Shown here piece by piece: positions 52,477-61,700 of a DNA stretch of 64,000 nucleotides. This DNA comes from JAQIBY01 sp963676165 (GTDB taxonomy: Bacteria > Bacteroidota > Bacteroidia > Bacteroidales > ML635J-15), in NCBI GenBank assembly GCA_963676165.1, contig OY781043.1:806001-870000 (forward strand), given 5' to 3'. The notes below the pieces were generated by a model. It was not told the origin of the DNA. It saw only the letters and a list, made by a program, of their open reading frames with translations, and did no database searches. Position numbers and translations under genes: made by a program. The stretch's first letter is position 1, and the number at the start of each line of letters is the position of its first letter.

Positions 52477-54006
52477 ATGGCATATAAACATAATTGGCAG
52501 GATCAGGTTATAAAACAAAATGAAATTGACAAATACTTAGTAAAAGGCAAGGATTTTATTGATGAAAATGAAATTTTCAATCATTTGGAAACCAACAAGA
52601 ATCCGGATAAAACCAAAATAAGAGATATTATCAATAAGGCAGTTTCCATTAAACGTTTAGACCCGGACGAAGTTGCCTCCCTTATTAACCTTAATGACGA
52701 AGACCTGTGGGAAGAAGTTTACGAGGCAGCTCTGCTTATCAAGCAAAAAGTATATGATAACAGAATCGTATTTTTTGCCCCGCTTTATTGTTCAAATTTG
52801 TGTGTAAACTCTTGCATTTATTGTGGATTTAGAAAAGAAAATACCCAATTACACCGAAGAGTATTAAGCATGGATGAAATCAAAAATGAAACAAAAGTAA
52901 TAACCGGCACAGGACACAAAAGAATGGTTATTGTTTTTGGCGAACATAAACAGAGCGATGTCGATTATATGACAGAAGCCATACAAAGTGTATATTCGGT
53001 AAAGGAAAAAGCATCGAATAATGATAGTGTCATAGGGGAAATCCGGAGAGTAAATGTCAATGCCGCACCTATGGATATCGCTAAATTACGAAAATTATAT
53101 ACCGCTGGTATCGGGACATTCCAGGTTTTCCAGGAAACTTATCACAAGCCAACTTATGCAGCCGTTCATCCGAATGGCATAAAATCCAATTACAGGTGGC
53201 GTTTATATGCGCTTCACCGGGCTATGGATGCCGGAATTGACGATCTGGCAGTAGGAGCTTTATTTGGAGTATATGATTGGAGATTTGAAGTGATGGGGCT
53301 GCTTTATCATGCTATTGACCTGGAACGCTATTGTGGAATCGGGCCACATACCATTTCTTTCCCCAGGTTAACCGCAGCTCTTGGGTCAGAATACAGCACC
53401 AGATCAGAATATTTAGTGAATGATAAGGATATGAAAAAAATTGTTGCTATTCTTCGCCTGGCAGTTCCTTATTCCGGCTTAATATGCACGGTAAGGGAGA
53501 AACCCGGGATTCACATGGAATTAATGAAAATTGGCTGTACACAAACTGATGCTTCCAGTAATATCGGAATTGGCGGATATACGGAAGCCATGCTGCAGGA
53601 AGCGGAAATACAAAAAGAAACAATAACCGAAAATAAAAGGAAAAGCCAGTTTACTCTTAACGACAACAGGAGCCTGGATGAAATGGTTCGGGAAATGGCC
53701 AAATCAGGAATGATATCCTCTTTCTGTACCGCCGGTTATCGTTGCGGAAGAACTGGTGACAAAATAATGAGATTGCTCAAAACATGCACCGAAGCCAAGT
53801 TTTGTAAATTAAATGCGGTTATCACCTACAAAGAATTTTTAGATGATTATGCATCCGAAGAAACTAAAATACTCGGGGAAAAACTCATTGAAAGGGAAAT
53901 TGCAGAAATACAAAAGATGCCATTTTTCCAAAAAGGGAGACTCTATGAAAACTTCATAAATATGTATAAACAAACGTGCGGGGGAAAACGCGATGTTTTC
54001 ATTTAA
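52477..54006 (+). CDS. HydG-like radical SAM protein with altered C-terminal Cys motif
   Basis: A 509-residue protein co-linear with HydG, the tyrosine lyase that makes the CO/CN ligands of [FeFe]-hydrogenase. The radical SAM motif is Cys109-x3-Cys113-x2-Cys116 (CVNSCIYC). ETYHKPTY (HydG His region), IGPHTISFPRL and the end GKRDVFI match HydG. In HydG the C-terminal Cx2Cx22C holds a second cluster; here Cys417 and Cys443 remain but the middle Cys is Gly420, with extra Cys423 and Cys437. No HydE, HydF or hydrogenase is in the window. It is probably a HydG paralogue with a changed second cluster; ThiH is a less likely alternative. Confidence 0.85.
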   Translation: MAYKHNWQDQVIKQNEIDKYLVKGKDFIDENEIFNHLETNKNPDKTKIRDIINKAVSIKRLDPDEVASLINLNDEDLWEEVYEAALLIKQKVYDNRIVFFAPLYCSNLCVNSCIYCGFRKENTQLHRRVLSMDEIKNETKVITGTGHKRMVIVFGEHKQSDVDYMTEAIQSVYSVKEKASNNDSVIGEIRRVNVNAAPMDIAKLRKLYTAGIGTFQVFQETYHKPTYAAVHPNGIKSNYRWRLYALHRAMDAGIDDLAVGALFGVYDWRFEVMGLLYHAIDLERYCGIGPHTISFPRLTAALGSEYSTRSEYLVNDKDMKKIVAILRLAVPYSGLICTVREKPGIHMELMKIGCTQTDASSNIGIGGYTEAMLQEAEIQKETITENKRKSQFTLNDNRSLDEMVREMAKSGMISSFCTAGYRCGRTGDKIMRLLKTCTEAKFCKLNAVITYKEFLDDYASEETKILGEKLIEREIAEIQKMPFFQKGRLYENFINMYKQTCGGKRDVFI

Positions 54007-54099
54007 ATAAGGGATTGCAAAATCATAAAATGTTTTGATCTTTTAGTGATGATGCTTGTTTAAAATTGTTATTTTTAAACTGTTTTCAAGACATAAAAA

Positions 54100-54300
54100 A
54101 TGATTGACAACCTGATAAATAATTTCTTAAAGTTCAGTCCCCTTTCATCACCCGAGAAAGAAGCAATAATCGAAAGCGTTGAAATTAAAGAATTTAAGAA
54201 AGGAGACTTTTTATTAAAAGAAGGACAAAAATCAATTCATAATGTAAATCAAGGGTTAAGTGCACAATTATATTTGAAGAGAGATTTAATATTGACATAG
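54100..54300 (+). pseudogene. Truncated Crp/Fnr-type regulator
   Basis: The first 46 or so residues (LINNFLKFSPLSSPEKEAII...EFKKGDFLLKEGQKS) match the start of a Bacteroidota Crp/Fnr protein's cyclic-nucleotide-binding domain. The text then changes to LSAQLYLKRDLILT and stops, so the rest of that domain and the HTH are missing. It lies at the right border of the atypical block, so it may mark a recombination junction. Confidence 0.65.
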
Positions 54301-54422
54301 TTTATTAAACATATTCTTCAATTGTGTCGATTTTTAATTGTCATCCCAAGGGATCAAAAAGTTGTCAGATTGGTTGCTCGTTAATTTTTCTTGTGCTATT
54401 TCACAACAATACAATTTATCCT

Positions 54423-54430
54423 TACTTTTG
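54423..54430 (+). promoter_or_regulatory. -7 box TACTTTTG of the yggS-like gene
   Basis: TACTTTTG fits the TAnnTTTG consensus and ends 12 bp before the ATG at 54443. I could not match a -33 TTG at the usual distance. Confidence 0.55.
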
Positions 54431-54442
54431 TAAAAAAAGAAA

Positions 54443-55117
54443 ATGGCACATATACAGGATCAAATTACGAAACTTCAAACTTCATTGCCGGAGCATGTGC
54501 AGCTTGTTGCTGTATCTAAAACAAAACCGGTATCAATGATAATGCAAGCTTATCATGCAGGACAACGCGTTTTTGGTGAAAATAAAGTGCAGGAGTTGCA
54601 AGCAAAGTATCCTGAAATGCCCAAAGATATTGAGTGGCATATGATAGGTCATTTGCAGACCAACAAAGTGAAATATATTGCTCCTTGGATTTATATGATT
54701 CATGCAGTGGATAGAATGAAACTGCTGAGAGAGATTAATAAAGAAGCTGCAAAAGTAAAGAGAAGTATAGATTGTCTGCTGCAGTTTCATATTGCAGAGG
54801 AGGATACAAAATTTGGATTAGATATTCAGGAGGCAATAGAAATGCTTGACTCTGATGAATTTCAGCACTTTAAAAATATCAGGATTTGTGGAGTGATGGG
54901 AATGGCTACATTTACCGATAATCAAGATCAGGTTCGTCGGGAATTTCAGCATCTGAAATCAATTTTCGATCAGCTGAAAACGCGCTATTTCCCCAATGAA
55001 AAGTCTTTTAAAGAAATTAGCATGGGTATGTCAGGAGACTACCAAATTGCTGTGGAAGAAGGCTCAACTATGGTGAGAATCGGAAGCACGATTTTTGGTG
55101 CTCGAAACACTCACTAA
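54443..55117 (+). CDS. YggS/PROSC family pyridoxal-phosphate homeostasis protein
   Basis: A 224-residue PLP-binding protein of the alanine-racemase-like fold that keeps free PLP in balance. VSKTKP carries the PLP Lys, and FGENKVQEL, WHMIGHLQTNKVKY, SMGMSGDYQIAVEEGSTMVRIGSTIFG (split here into its family blocks) are diagnostic. Length is as expected. It is convergent with the DUF4293 gene, 25 bp away, with no obvious terminator between them. pdxA is elsewhere in the window but not linked. Confidence 0.93.
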   Translation: MAHIQDQITKLQTSLPEHVQLVAVSKTKPVSMIMQAYHAGQRVFGENKVQELQAKYPEMPKDIEWHMIGHLQTNKVKYIAPWIYMIHAVDRMKLLREINKEAAKVKRSIDCLLQFHIAEEDTKFGLDIQEAIEMLDSDEFQHFKNIRICGVMGMATFTDNQDQVRREFQHLKSIFDQLKTRYFPNEKSFKEISMGMSGDYQIAVEEGSTMVRIGSTIFGARNTH

Positions 55118-55142
55118 TTTAACTCGTGTAAATTTGGTGAAT

Positions 55143-55601
55143 TTATCGAATTCTGTCTGCAGCTTTAACCATCGCTTCGTCTCTGGCCACACCTCTTAGA
55201 GCTAAGAATAGAAAAATGATGGCTGCAATTGGCAAAATGATGGAAATATTAAAGTTTTTTTCTGCATCAATTTGTTTCGCTGCATTGAAAAAGTAATACA
55301 GAAACATGCCTACTTGTCCAATAATTAAAAATATATTGATTCCACACAAGCGAATCTGCAATAATCGTCTTTTGTAAAGGAAAATTGTAATCAATGTCAC
55401 ACCAACTGTCATTCCCATAAGGATTGTTAATGGCATTACAGTGTAATCGTTAGCAATAATTTCATTAGCAGAAATTCCGTTGAAATAAAAATCGATAAGA
55501 AAATCATTTGCTGTGACGATATGTCCCAAAGGGATGAAAAATAAAATACTGAGGCAAATTAATGCGCCAATCAGGAACAATGTTTGTATGCGTTGAATCA
55601 T
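55143..55601 (-). CDS. DUF4293 family membrane protein
   Basis: A 152-residue protein with four predicted membrane segments and the DUF4293 start (MIQRIQTLFLIGALICLSIL). The family is widespread in Bacteroidota and has no known function. It is divergent from the MoxR gene. Confidence 0.85.
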   Translation of the reverse strand: MIQRIQTLFLIGALICLSILFFIPLGHIVTANDFLIDFYFNGISANEIIANDYTVMPLTILMGMTVGVTLITIFLYKRRLLQIRLCGINIFLIIGQVGMFLYYFFNAAKQIDAEKNFNISIILPIAAIIFLFLALRGVARDEAMVKAADRIR

Positions 55602-55696
55602 ATTTTTTATCTTTTAAGGACAAAATTAGTATTATTTCATGAAGCTTGGAAAATATTACCGGTGAAATTGGATACTTTTTTTTGATTATAAAGTTG

Positions 55697-55704
55697 TACA
55701 TTTG
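55697..55704 (+). promoter_or_regulatory. -7 box TACATTTG of the MoxR operon
   Basis: TACATTTG is a full match to TAnnTTTG and sits 19 bp before the ATG at 55724. No -33 TTG is found at the usual 19-bp distance. Confidence 0.6.
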
Positions 55705-55723
55705 TTTCAAATAGAATACAGAC

Positions 55724-56695
55724 ATGGAAAATTACAAAAGTGATGTTGAGGCTGTCAAGGCATTAAATGATAAATATCAAGCGCTTTTAAGCGAAATAAA
55801 AAAACGTATTTATGGTCAGGATCAGGTGATTGAAGAGGTACTGATTAGTATTTTTTCAGGAGGACATTGTTTGCTCGTTGGGGTTCCTGGGCTGGCAAAA
55901 ACACTTTTGGTTAATACCATTGCTCAGGCATTGGGATTAAAAAATAAGCGTATTCAGTTTACTCCTGATCTTATGCCTTCTGATATCATTGGAACAGAAA
56001 TCTTGGATGAGAAACGTGAGTTCCGTTTTATCAAAGGACCTTTGTTTGCCAATTTTATTCTTGCTGATGAGATTAATAGGACACCTCCAAAAACTCAGGC
56101 TGCTTTGTTGGAAGCAATGCAAGAACGTTCCGTAACAGCTGCTGGTACAATTTATAAATTGGACGAACCTTTCTTTGTTATGGCAACACAAAATCCAATT
56201 GAACAAGAAGGTACTTATCCTTTGCCTGAAGCTCAGCTTGACCGTTTTATGTTCAATATTTATGTGGATTATCCAAAATTTGAAGATGAAATTACCATTG
56301 TGAAAAATACAACTGCAGGGCAGGATTTTGAAGTTTACAACGTTATGACAGCAGAAGAAATTATAGGTTTTCAGAAACTTATTCGTAAAGTCCCTGTTAA
56401 TGATCAAGTTTTGAATTATGCTGTGGGTCTTGTTGCTAAAACTCGTCCGGGGACAGTGCATCAACATCCAATGACAGAGAAATACATTCAGTGGGGGGCA
56501 GGTCCTCGTGCATCGCAATATCTTATTATCGGAGCCAAAACCCATGCAGTCCTTCATGGGAAATATTCACCGGATATCGAAGATGTCAAAGCCGTTGCAA
56601 AGATTATTTTGCGCCATCGTATTATGAAAAATTACAAAGCTGAGGCGGAGTCTTTAACCGTTGAGGACATTATTGACAATTACCTGAACGATTAA
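55724..56695 (+). CDS. MoxR-family AAA ATPase
   Basis: A 323-residue MoxR ATPase, a chaperone-like protein that works with vWA-domain partners. Walker A is GVPGLAKTLL; Walker B is LADEINRTPPKTQAALLEAM; ATQNPIEQEGTYPLPEAQLDRF is the family signature. No vWA or DUF58 gene follows; instead the OstA-like gene starts at the TAATG overlap. Its client is not visible here. Confidence 0.93.
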   Translation: MENYKSDVEAVKALNDKYQALLSEIKKRIYGQDQVIEEVLISIFSGGHCLLVGVPGLAKTLLVNTIAQALGLKNKRIQFTPDLMPSDIIGTEILDEKREFRFIKGPLFANFILADEINRTPPKTQAALLEAMQERSVTAAGTIYKLDEPFFVMATQNPIEQEGTYPLPEAQLDRFMFNIYVDYPKFEDEITIVKNTTAGQDFEVYNVMTAEEIIGFQKLIRKVPVNDQVLNYAVGLVAKTRPGTVHQHPMTEKYIQWGAGPRASQYLIIGAKTHAVLHGKYSPDIEDVKAVAKIILRHRIMKNYKAEAESLTVEDIIDNYLND

Positions 56696-58212
56696 TGAAA
56701 CAACGAGTTCTATATCTCTTTTTTCTGTTGATTTTCTTTTCTTCTTTAAGTGCAATTGCTCAAGATGAGAAGAAAATTAAGATTCTTGATGCGGATGAAG
56801 CACGTTTTGATAAGGCGAGTGGTATTACTGCACGTCGACTTATTGGAAACGTTGTGTTTAAGCATGAAGATGCACTGATGTATTGTGACTCTGCTTGGTT
56901 TTTCCCGTCCATAAATACCATGGATGCTTATGGCGATGTTAAGATTGAACAGGGAGACTCTGTAAATATGACTGGAAAGTTTCTTAGTTATGATGGAAAT
57001 TCAGGAATGGCAAAAATGCGTGATTCTGTTATTCTTATCCATAAAGAGTCAAGACTCAAAACCGATTCGCTTAATTTTGATCGGCGTGAAAATGTGGGGT
57101 ATTATTTTGGATACGGAGAGATCAACCATGAGGATATTCACTTGACAAGTGTCGACGGATATTATTATCCTGATTTAAAGGATTATATTGCTGTGGATTC
57201 TGTGCGTTTAATTCACCCTGACTATACCATATTTGCCGATACATTGAAATATAATACGGAGTTGAGATTGACCCATTTTCTTGGTCCTACTCATATTGTG
57301 AGTGATTCATCACGTATTGAGTGCATCTATGGATGGTACGATACAGAGAATGATATTTCTGCGTTTGGGGAAAATACTGTCTTGTATCAAGAGGCTCAAA
57401 CCATTTGGGCAGATTCCCTTTTTTATGATAGAAATCAAAGAGCAGGACGTGCTTGGAGAAATGTTAGGATGTTAGATACTGTGGAGCAGTTTGCTGCTTC
57501 GGGGAATTATGCAAAATACAACGAGCTTACCGGGAGATCTTTTATTACTGACTCTGCTTTGGTCATGTATTACGAAAATTTGGATACAACCTATATTCAT
57601 GCGGACACTATTTTTATGAATGAAGTAGGAGATACTGCCCGTGAAGTTTTGGCTTATCATCATGTGCAATTGTTTAAATCAGATATGCAGGGCAGATGTG
57701 ACTCGCTGGTGTATTTTGATTCCGATTCCATTTCTGTTATGTATGGTCATCCTATTTTATGGTCGGGTGAAAGTCAGATTACTGCAGATACCATAGAGAT
57801 GTTGATGAAAAACAATGTGGCAGAACGCATGAATATGAAGCAAAATGCTTTCATTGTAATTCAGGAAGACAGTCTTCGATATTCCCAAATATCAGGTAGT
57901 GATATGGTTGCGTGGATAAAAAACAATGAACTGCATAAAATCAACGTTCTGAGTAATGCTGAGACAGTTTACTATGCGAGAGATGAAAAAACTGATGAGA
58001 TAATTGGTGTAAATAAGGAGGTTAGCAATAGCATGATTATTTACCGTGCAGATGGACAAATTCAGCGAATTGACTTTATTGGTAATCCTGATGGTGCTTT
58101 TTTGCCGGATGAAGATGTTGAACCCTCTGATATGTTATTGCGAAATTTTGTTTGGTACGGAAAATACCGACCTGCTTCAATAAAAGATTTGTTTGTTTGG
58201 CTTGAAATATAA
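56695..58212 (+). CDS. OstA/LptA-like exported protein
   Basis: A 505-residue secreted protein (signal peptide ending SAIAQ) of the OstA-like group. The repeated beta-strand text (DADEARFDKASGITARRLIGNV, ALMYCDSAWFF, VNMTGKFLSYDGNSGMAKMRDSV in separate strands) is the jelly-roll array of the LptA/OstA fold, which carries LPS across the periplasm. It is longer than LptA and typical of the Bacteroidota proteins. Its start codon overlaps the MoxR stop, so expression is coupled; the functional link is unknown. No other lpt gene is here. Confidence 0.85.
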   Translation: MKQRVLYLFFLLIFFSSLSAIAQDEKKIKILDADEARFDKASGITARRLIGNVVFKHEDALMYCDSAWFFPSINTMDAYGDVKIEQGDSVNMTGKFLSYDGNSGMAKMRDSVILIHKESRLKTDSLNFDRRENVGYYFGYGEINHEDIHLTSVDGYYYPDLKDYIAVDSVRLIHPDYTIFADTLKYNTELRLTHFLGPTHIVSDSSRIECIYGWYDTENDISAFGENTVLYQEAQTIWADSLFYDRNQRAGRAWRNVRMLDTVEQFAASGNYAKYNELTGRSFITDSALVMYYENLDTTYIHADTIFMNEVGDTAREVLAYHHVQLFKSDMQGRCDSLVYFDSDSISVMYGHPILWSGESQITADTIEMLMKNNVAERMNMKQNAFIVIQEDSLRYSQISGSDMVAWIKNNELHKINVLSNAETVYYARDEKTDEIIGVNKEVSNSMIIYRADGQIQRIDFIGNPDGAFLPDEDVEPSDMLLRNFVWYGKYRPASIKDLFVWLEI

Positions 58213-58339
58213 GTATATTGTATTAATATTGCCTTAATAAACTATAAAAATTAGCACGAAATCCTTTGTTTTTCTGTTTTTGATAAAATTTGTGTGTAAT
58301 TTTAGGCGTTCAGATAATAACAATTAGAGGGAAATTGTA

Positions 58340-58603
58340 ATGACTAAATTAAGTGATGCACAAAACATCGGGAAAGTGCTTGAATTAAAATTGAATAAAG
58401 TTGGGATTCATAGTCTTGAAGAATTGAAAGCTGTCGGTGCAGAATTGGCGTTTTCAAAGATTAAATCTATAGATAAGAATGCAGGTCGTACAACTTTATT
58501 TTCAATTGACGGTGCAATTAATGGTGTTCGTTGGCATGAGATTGATGAAAACAGAAAAAATGAGCTTCGACAGTATTTTAATGAATTGGAACAAATGAAT
58601 TAG
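58340..58603 (+). CDS. TfoX C-terminal-domain family protein
   Basis: An 87-residue protein matching the TfoX/Sxy C-terminal domain (LSDAQNIGKVLELKLNKVGI; SIDGAINGVRWHEID). It lacks the N-terminal domain, as stand-alone members do. TfoX is linked to competence, but the role of such short forms is unknown. Helix-hairpin-helix-like text suggests DNA binding. Confidence 0.85.
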   Translation: MTKLSDAQNIGKVLELKLNKVGIHSLEELKAVGAELAFSKIKSIDKNAGRTTLFSIDGAINGVRWHEIDENRKNELRQYFNELEQMN

Positions 58604-58722
58604 CCTCTTCATTCTTGAAAAAGCACGCTCCGCCACTCATTTTTAAAAACTGATAAATCTCATTGCTTCATTCACATATTTTGTGGATTTTTAAGTTCGT
58701 TTAAGAGCTTAAAATTTGAACC

Positions 58723-61700
58723 ATGCATAAAATTAATCAACACCCAATTCTTGATGTGCCTCAGAATGAGAAAGTGAGTTTTCGATATGAGGGAAATGTT
58801 ATTGAAGCAGAGAAAGGTTTTACTATAGCTGCTGCACTACATCAGGCAGGTTATCCTGTCCATTCACATTCCATACAAAACCGTAACCGTTCACTCGAAT
58901 GTGGAATCGGGAAATGTGGTGCATGTGAAATGTTGATTGATGGAAAAATTAAGCGTATTTGCATTACACCGGTTGATGGTGTGAAAGAAGTACGTGAAAT
59001 TCCCAAAGAATATCGTCCTTCTGTTGAGCCTACTCAAACTGATGAGCCATATAAAACGTACAAAACCCAAGTTGCAATTATTGGTGCGGGACCTGCGGGT
59101 CTTGCTGCTCGCGAACTTCTTAATGAGCATAAAGTTGACAATCTTGTTATTGATAACAATGACAAAATTGGGGGGCAATTTAATATGCAAACTCACCAGT
59201 TTTTCTTTTTTGAAAAAGATAAAAAGTATGGAGGAATGCGTGGTTTCGATATCGCAAATACATTGGCGGGTGAAAATACAGATGGAATCATATTAAGCTC
59301 CACCGTTTGGGATATTCTTGAAGATAAACGCTTGGCAATAAAAAATATCCATACCAATGAAATATTTTATGTACTAGCTGATCACCTTATTATCGCAACT
59401 GGTGCTGTTCCATTCATGCCTGGTTTTGAAAACGATGATTTGCCTGGAGTTTATACTGCAGCAGTTGTCCAAAAAATGATGAATCAGGAGTTCACTCTTT
59501 TAGGTAAAAATATTTTGACCGTTGGTGCTGGTAACATTGGTTACCTTACATCATATCAGTTAATGCAAGCTGGAGCAAATGTAAAAGCAATTATTGAAGC
59601 TATGCCTCACGAAGGTGGTTTCCCCGTTCAGGCAAACCGTGTTCGTCGTCTTGGAATTCCTGTGAAAACAGGTCATATCTTACTCAAAGCAATTCCGAAT
59701 GATGACAATACCGGCATTGTTGGGGCTGTAATAGCAGAATCTGAGAATTTTAAACCTGTTCCTGGAACCGAGCAGAAAATCTTTGGCATTGATGCAATTA
59801 ATGTGTGTACCGGACTTATTCCTGATGATCAATTAAAAGACAAAGGAGAGCAAGTGTTTGGTCGTAATGTTTTTGCTGTTGGTGATGCATTGAGAATTGG
59901 AGAAGGAACCAGTGCAGTACTCAAAGGGAAACAGGCTGCTTATGAAATTATGGATGCCATGAAGGTTCGTTACAATTATGACGATTATCTTGCAGTGTCC
60001 AAAGAATATATTGATTCACAGCAACATCCTGTGAAAATTATTGAAGAGCCATACAAACCCAATGAGGCTCGTGCAATGGAAAAACCATTTGTGTTGATTG
60101 ATTGTCTTTACGGATTTGCATGTAATCCATGTGCATTTGCTTGCCCTTATGGTGCAATCACTAAAACATCAACTAGCACAGTACCTCAAATTGATTTTGA
60201 TAAATGTATCGGTTGCATGAAGTGTGTGACACAATGTCCGGGATTGGCAATTTTCGGATACAATCTGAAAAAAGACTGGACATTCCTGCCAATTGAATAC
60301 GAAGCAGAAGAGGGTGCAGATGTTTATCTCGTTGATAATAATGGAGAAAAAATCGGCGAGGGTGTCATTGAAAAAATCCAAAAGAAACCGAATAAAACCA
60401 ATATGGCTCGTGTGAAATCTCATGATTTGCATGGTGAAGCTTTGATGGATGCAAGAGGATTTATTGTGAAGGAGAATTATCCTGAGCCTGTTGAAATTGA
60501 TGGTGGTGAAGATGAGCATCTTTCCAAAACTTTTGTTTGTCATTGTGAAGATGTAACACTCGAGCGAGTCCTTGAAGTGATTGGAGAACGTAAATTTATT
60601 TCGGTTGACGAAATTAAACATACCACACGATTAGGAATGGGAGCTTGTCGCGGAAAACGTTGCGTGAAGCGCTTGCGTCAAATGATTGCACCTTATGGTA
60701 TTGAAATTACTGGCGATCCGACTCCTCGTGCTCCGCTTTCTAACCAATTAACTATGGCAGAATTGTATCCACATCATCCAGATGAAAGGATTTACACGAA
60801 TGTCAATGCCGAAAAGCCTAAACGGGTTAAAGTGAAATCACTGATTGCTGGTGGTGGTATTGGAGGTTCTGCATTACTTCGCTATATGGCTGAGGCAGAA
60901 ATGGAACCTGTAATGATCAATTACGATAGAGGTGCTTCATGGCGTAACATCGCTGGTGGTCGTCCAGCATTCTCGCTTCCTGCATTGGCAGATATCGCTA
61001 ATGAAAACAAGAAAATCTTTAAAGCACTTCAGGATATTCATAACATCGATTATTGTGATATTCGGTATGTGAGTTTTGCTCATGATGAAGCAACCTACCA
61101 GTCACTCGATGCTTCACGTGCATGGAGTGATGCTTATATGGTAGATCCAAAGGATTTTGATAAAGAAATTTCACCCGCATTCAATAAAAACTTAGCGAAA
61201 TATAAATCTGCTCTTATTACTAACGATTGTTGGCAGGCAACACCGGGTAAGGTGATAGATTTGCTTAGACATATTGCTGAGGGAAAAGGGGGTAAAGTCC
61301 TTGAAGATTGTAAACTGATTGATCTGTACAAAGAAGGAGATAAAACCATTGCACTTGTGCAGTTGCATGATGGGAATTATCAAGAATTTGAAACTGAACA
61401 TTTCGTTAATGCATTGGGCCCACAAGCAGAGAAATTTGCAAACAAATTAAATATACATACGGGATTATATCCTGTTCGTCATCAGGCATTTATTACTCGT
61501 CGTTTGCCTTTCCTGGGAAAAGATGGAAATACACTTGACATGCTGATTGACCGCCGTAAATACAAAGGTTTCTCTGCGGTTTACGGACAGCAATTAGCTG
61601 AAACAGGACAAATCATTGGTTGCGCATCTCCTGCAGTTGACCCTCAAGAGTCAGATAAAAATCTGAAGGTTAATACCCGCGAGTTTATGAATATTGTTTC

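Noticed and set aside
52477..54006. ThiH or biotin-synthase-like assignment for the radical SAM protein
   Set aside because: Length, C-terminal motif and ending match HydG more closely than ThiH, which lacks the C-terminal Cys region.
54301..54442. Remaining part of the Crp/Fnr gene
   Set aside because: No frame continues the domain; the sequence holds only the yggS upstream region.
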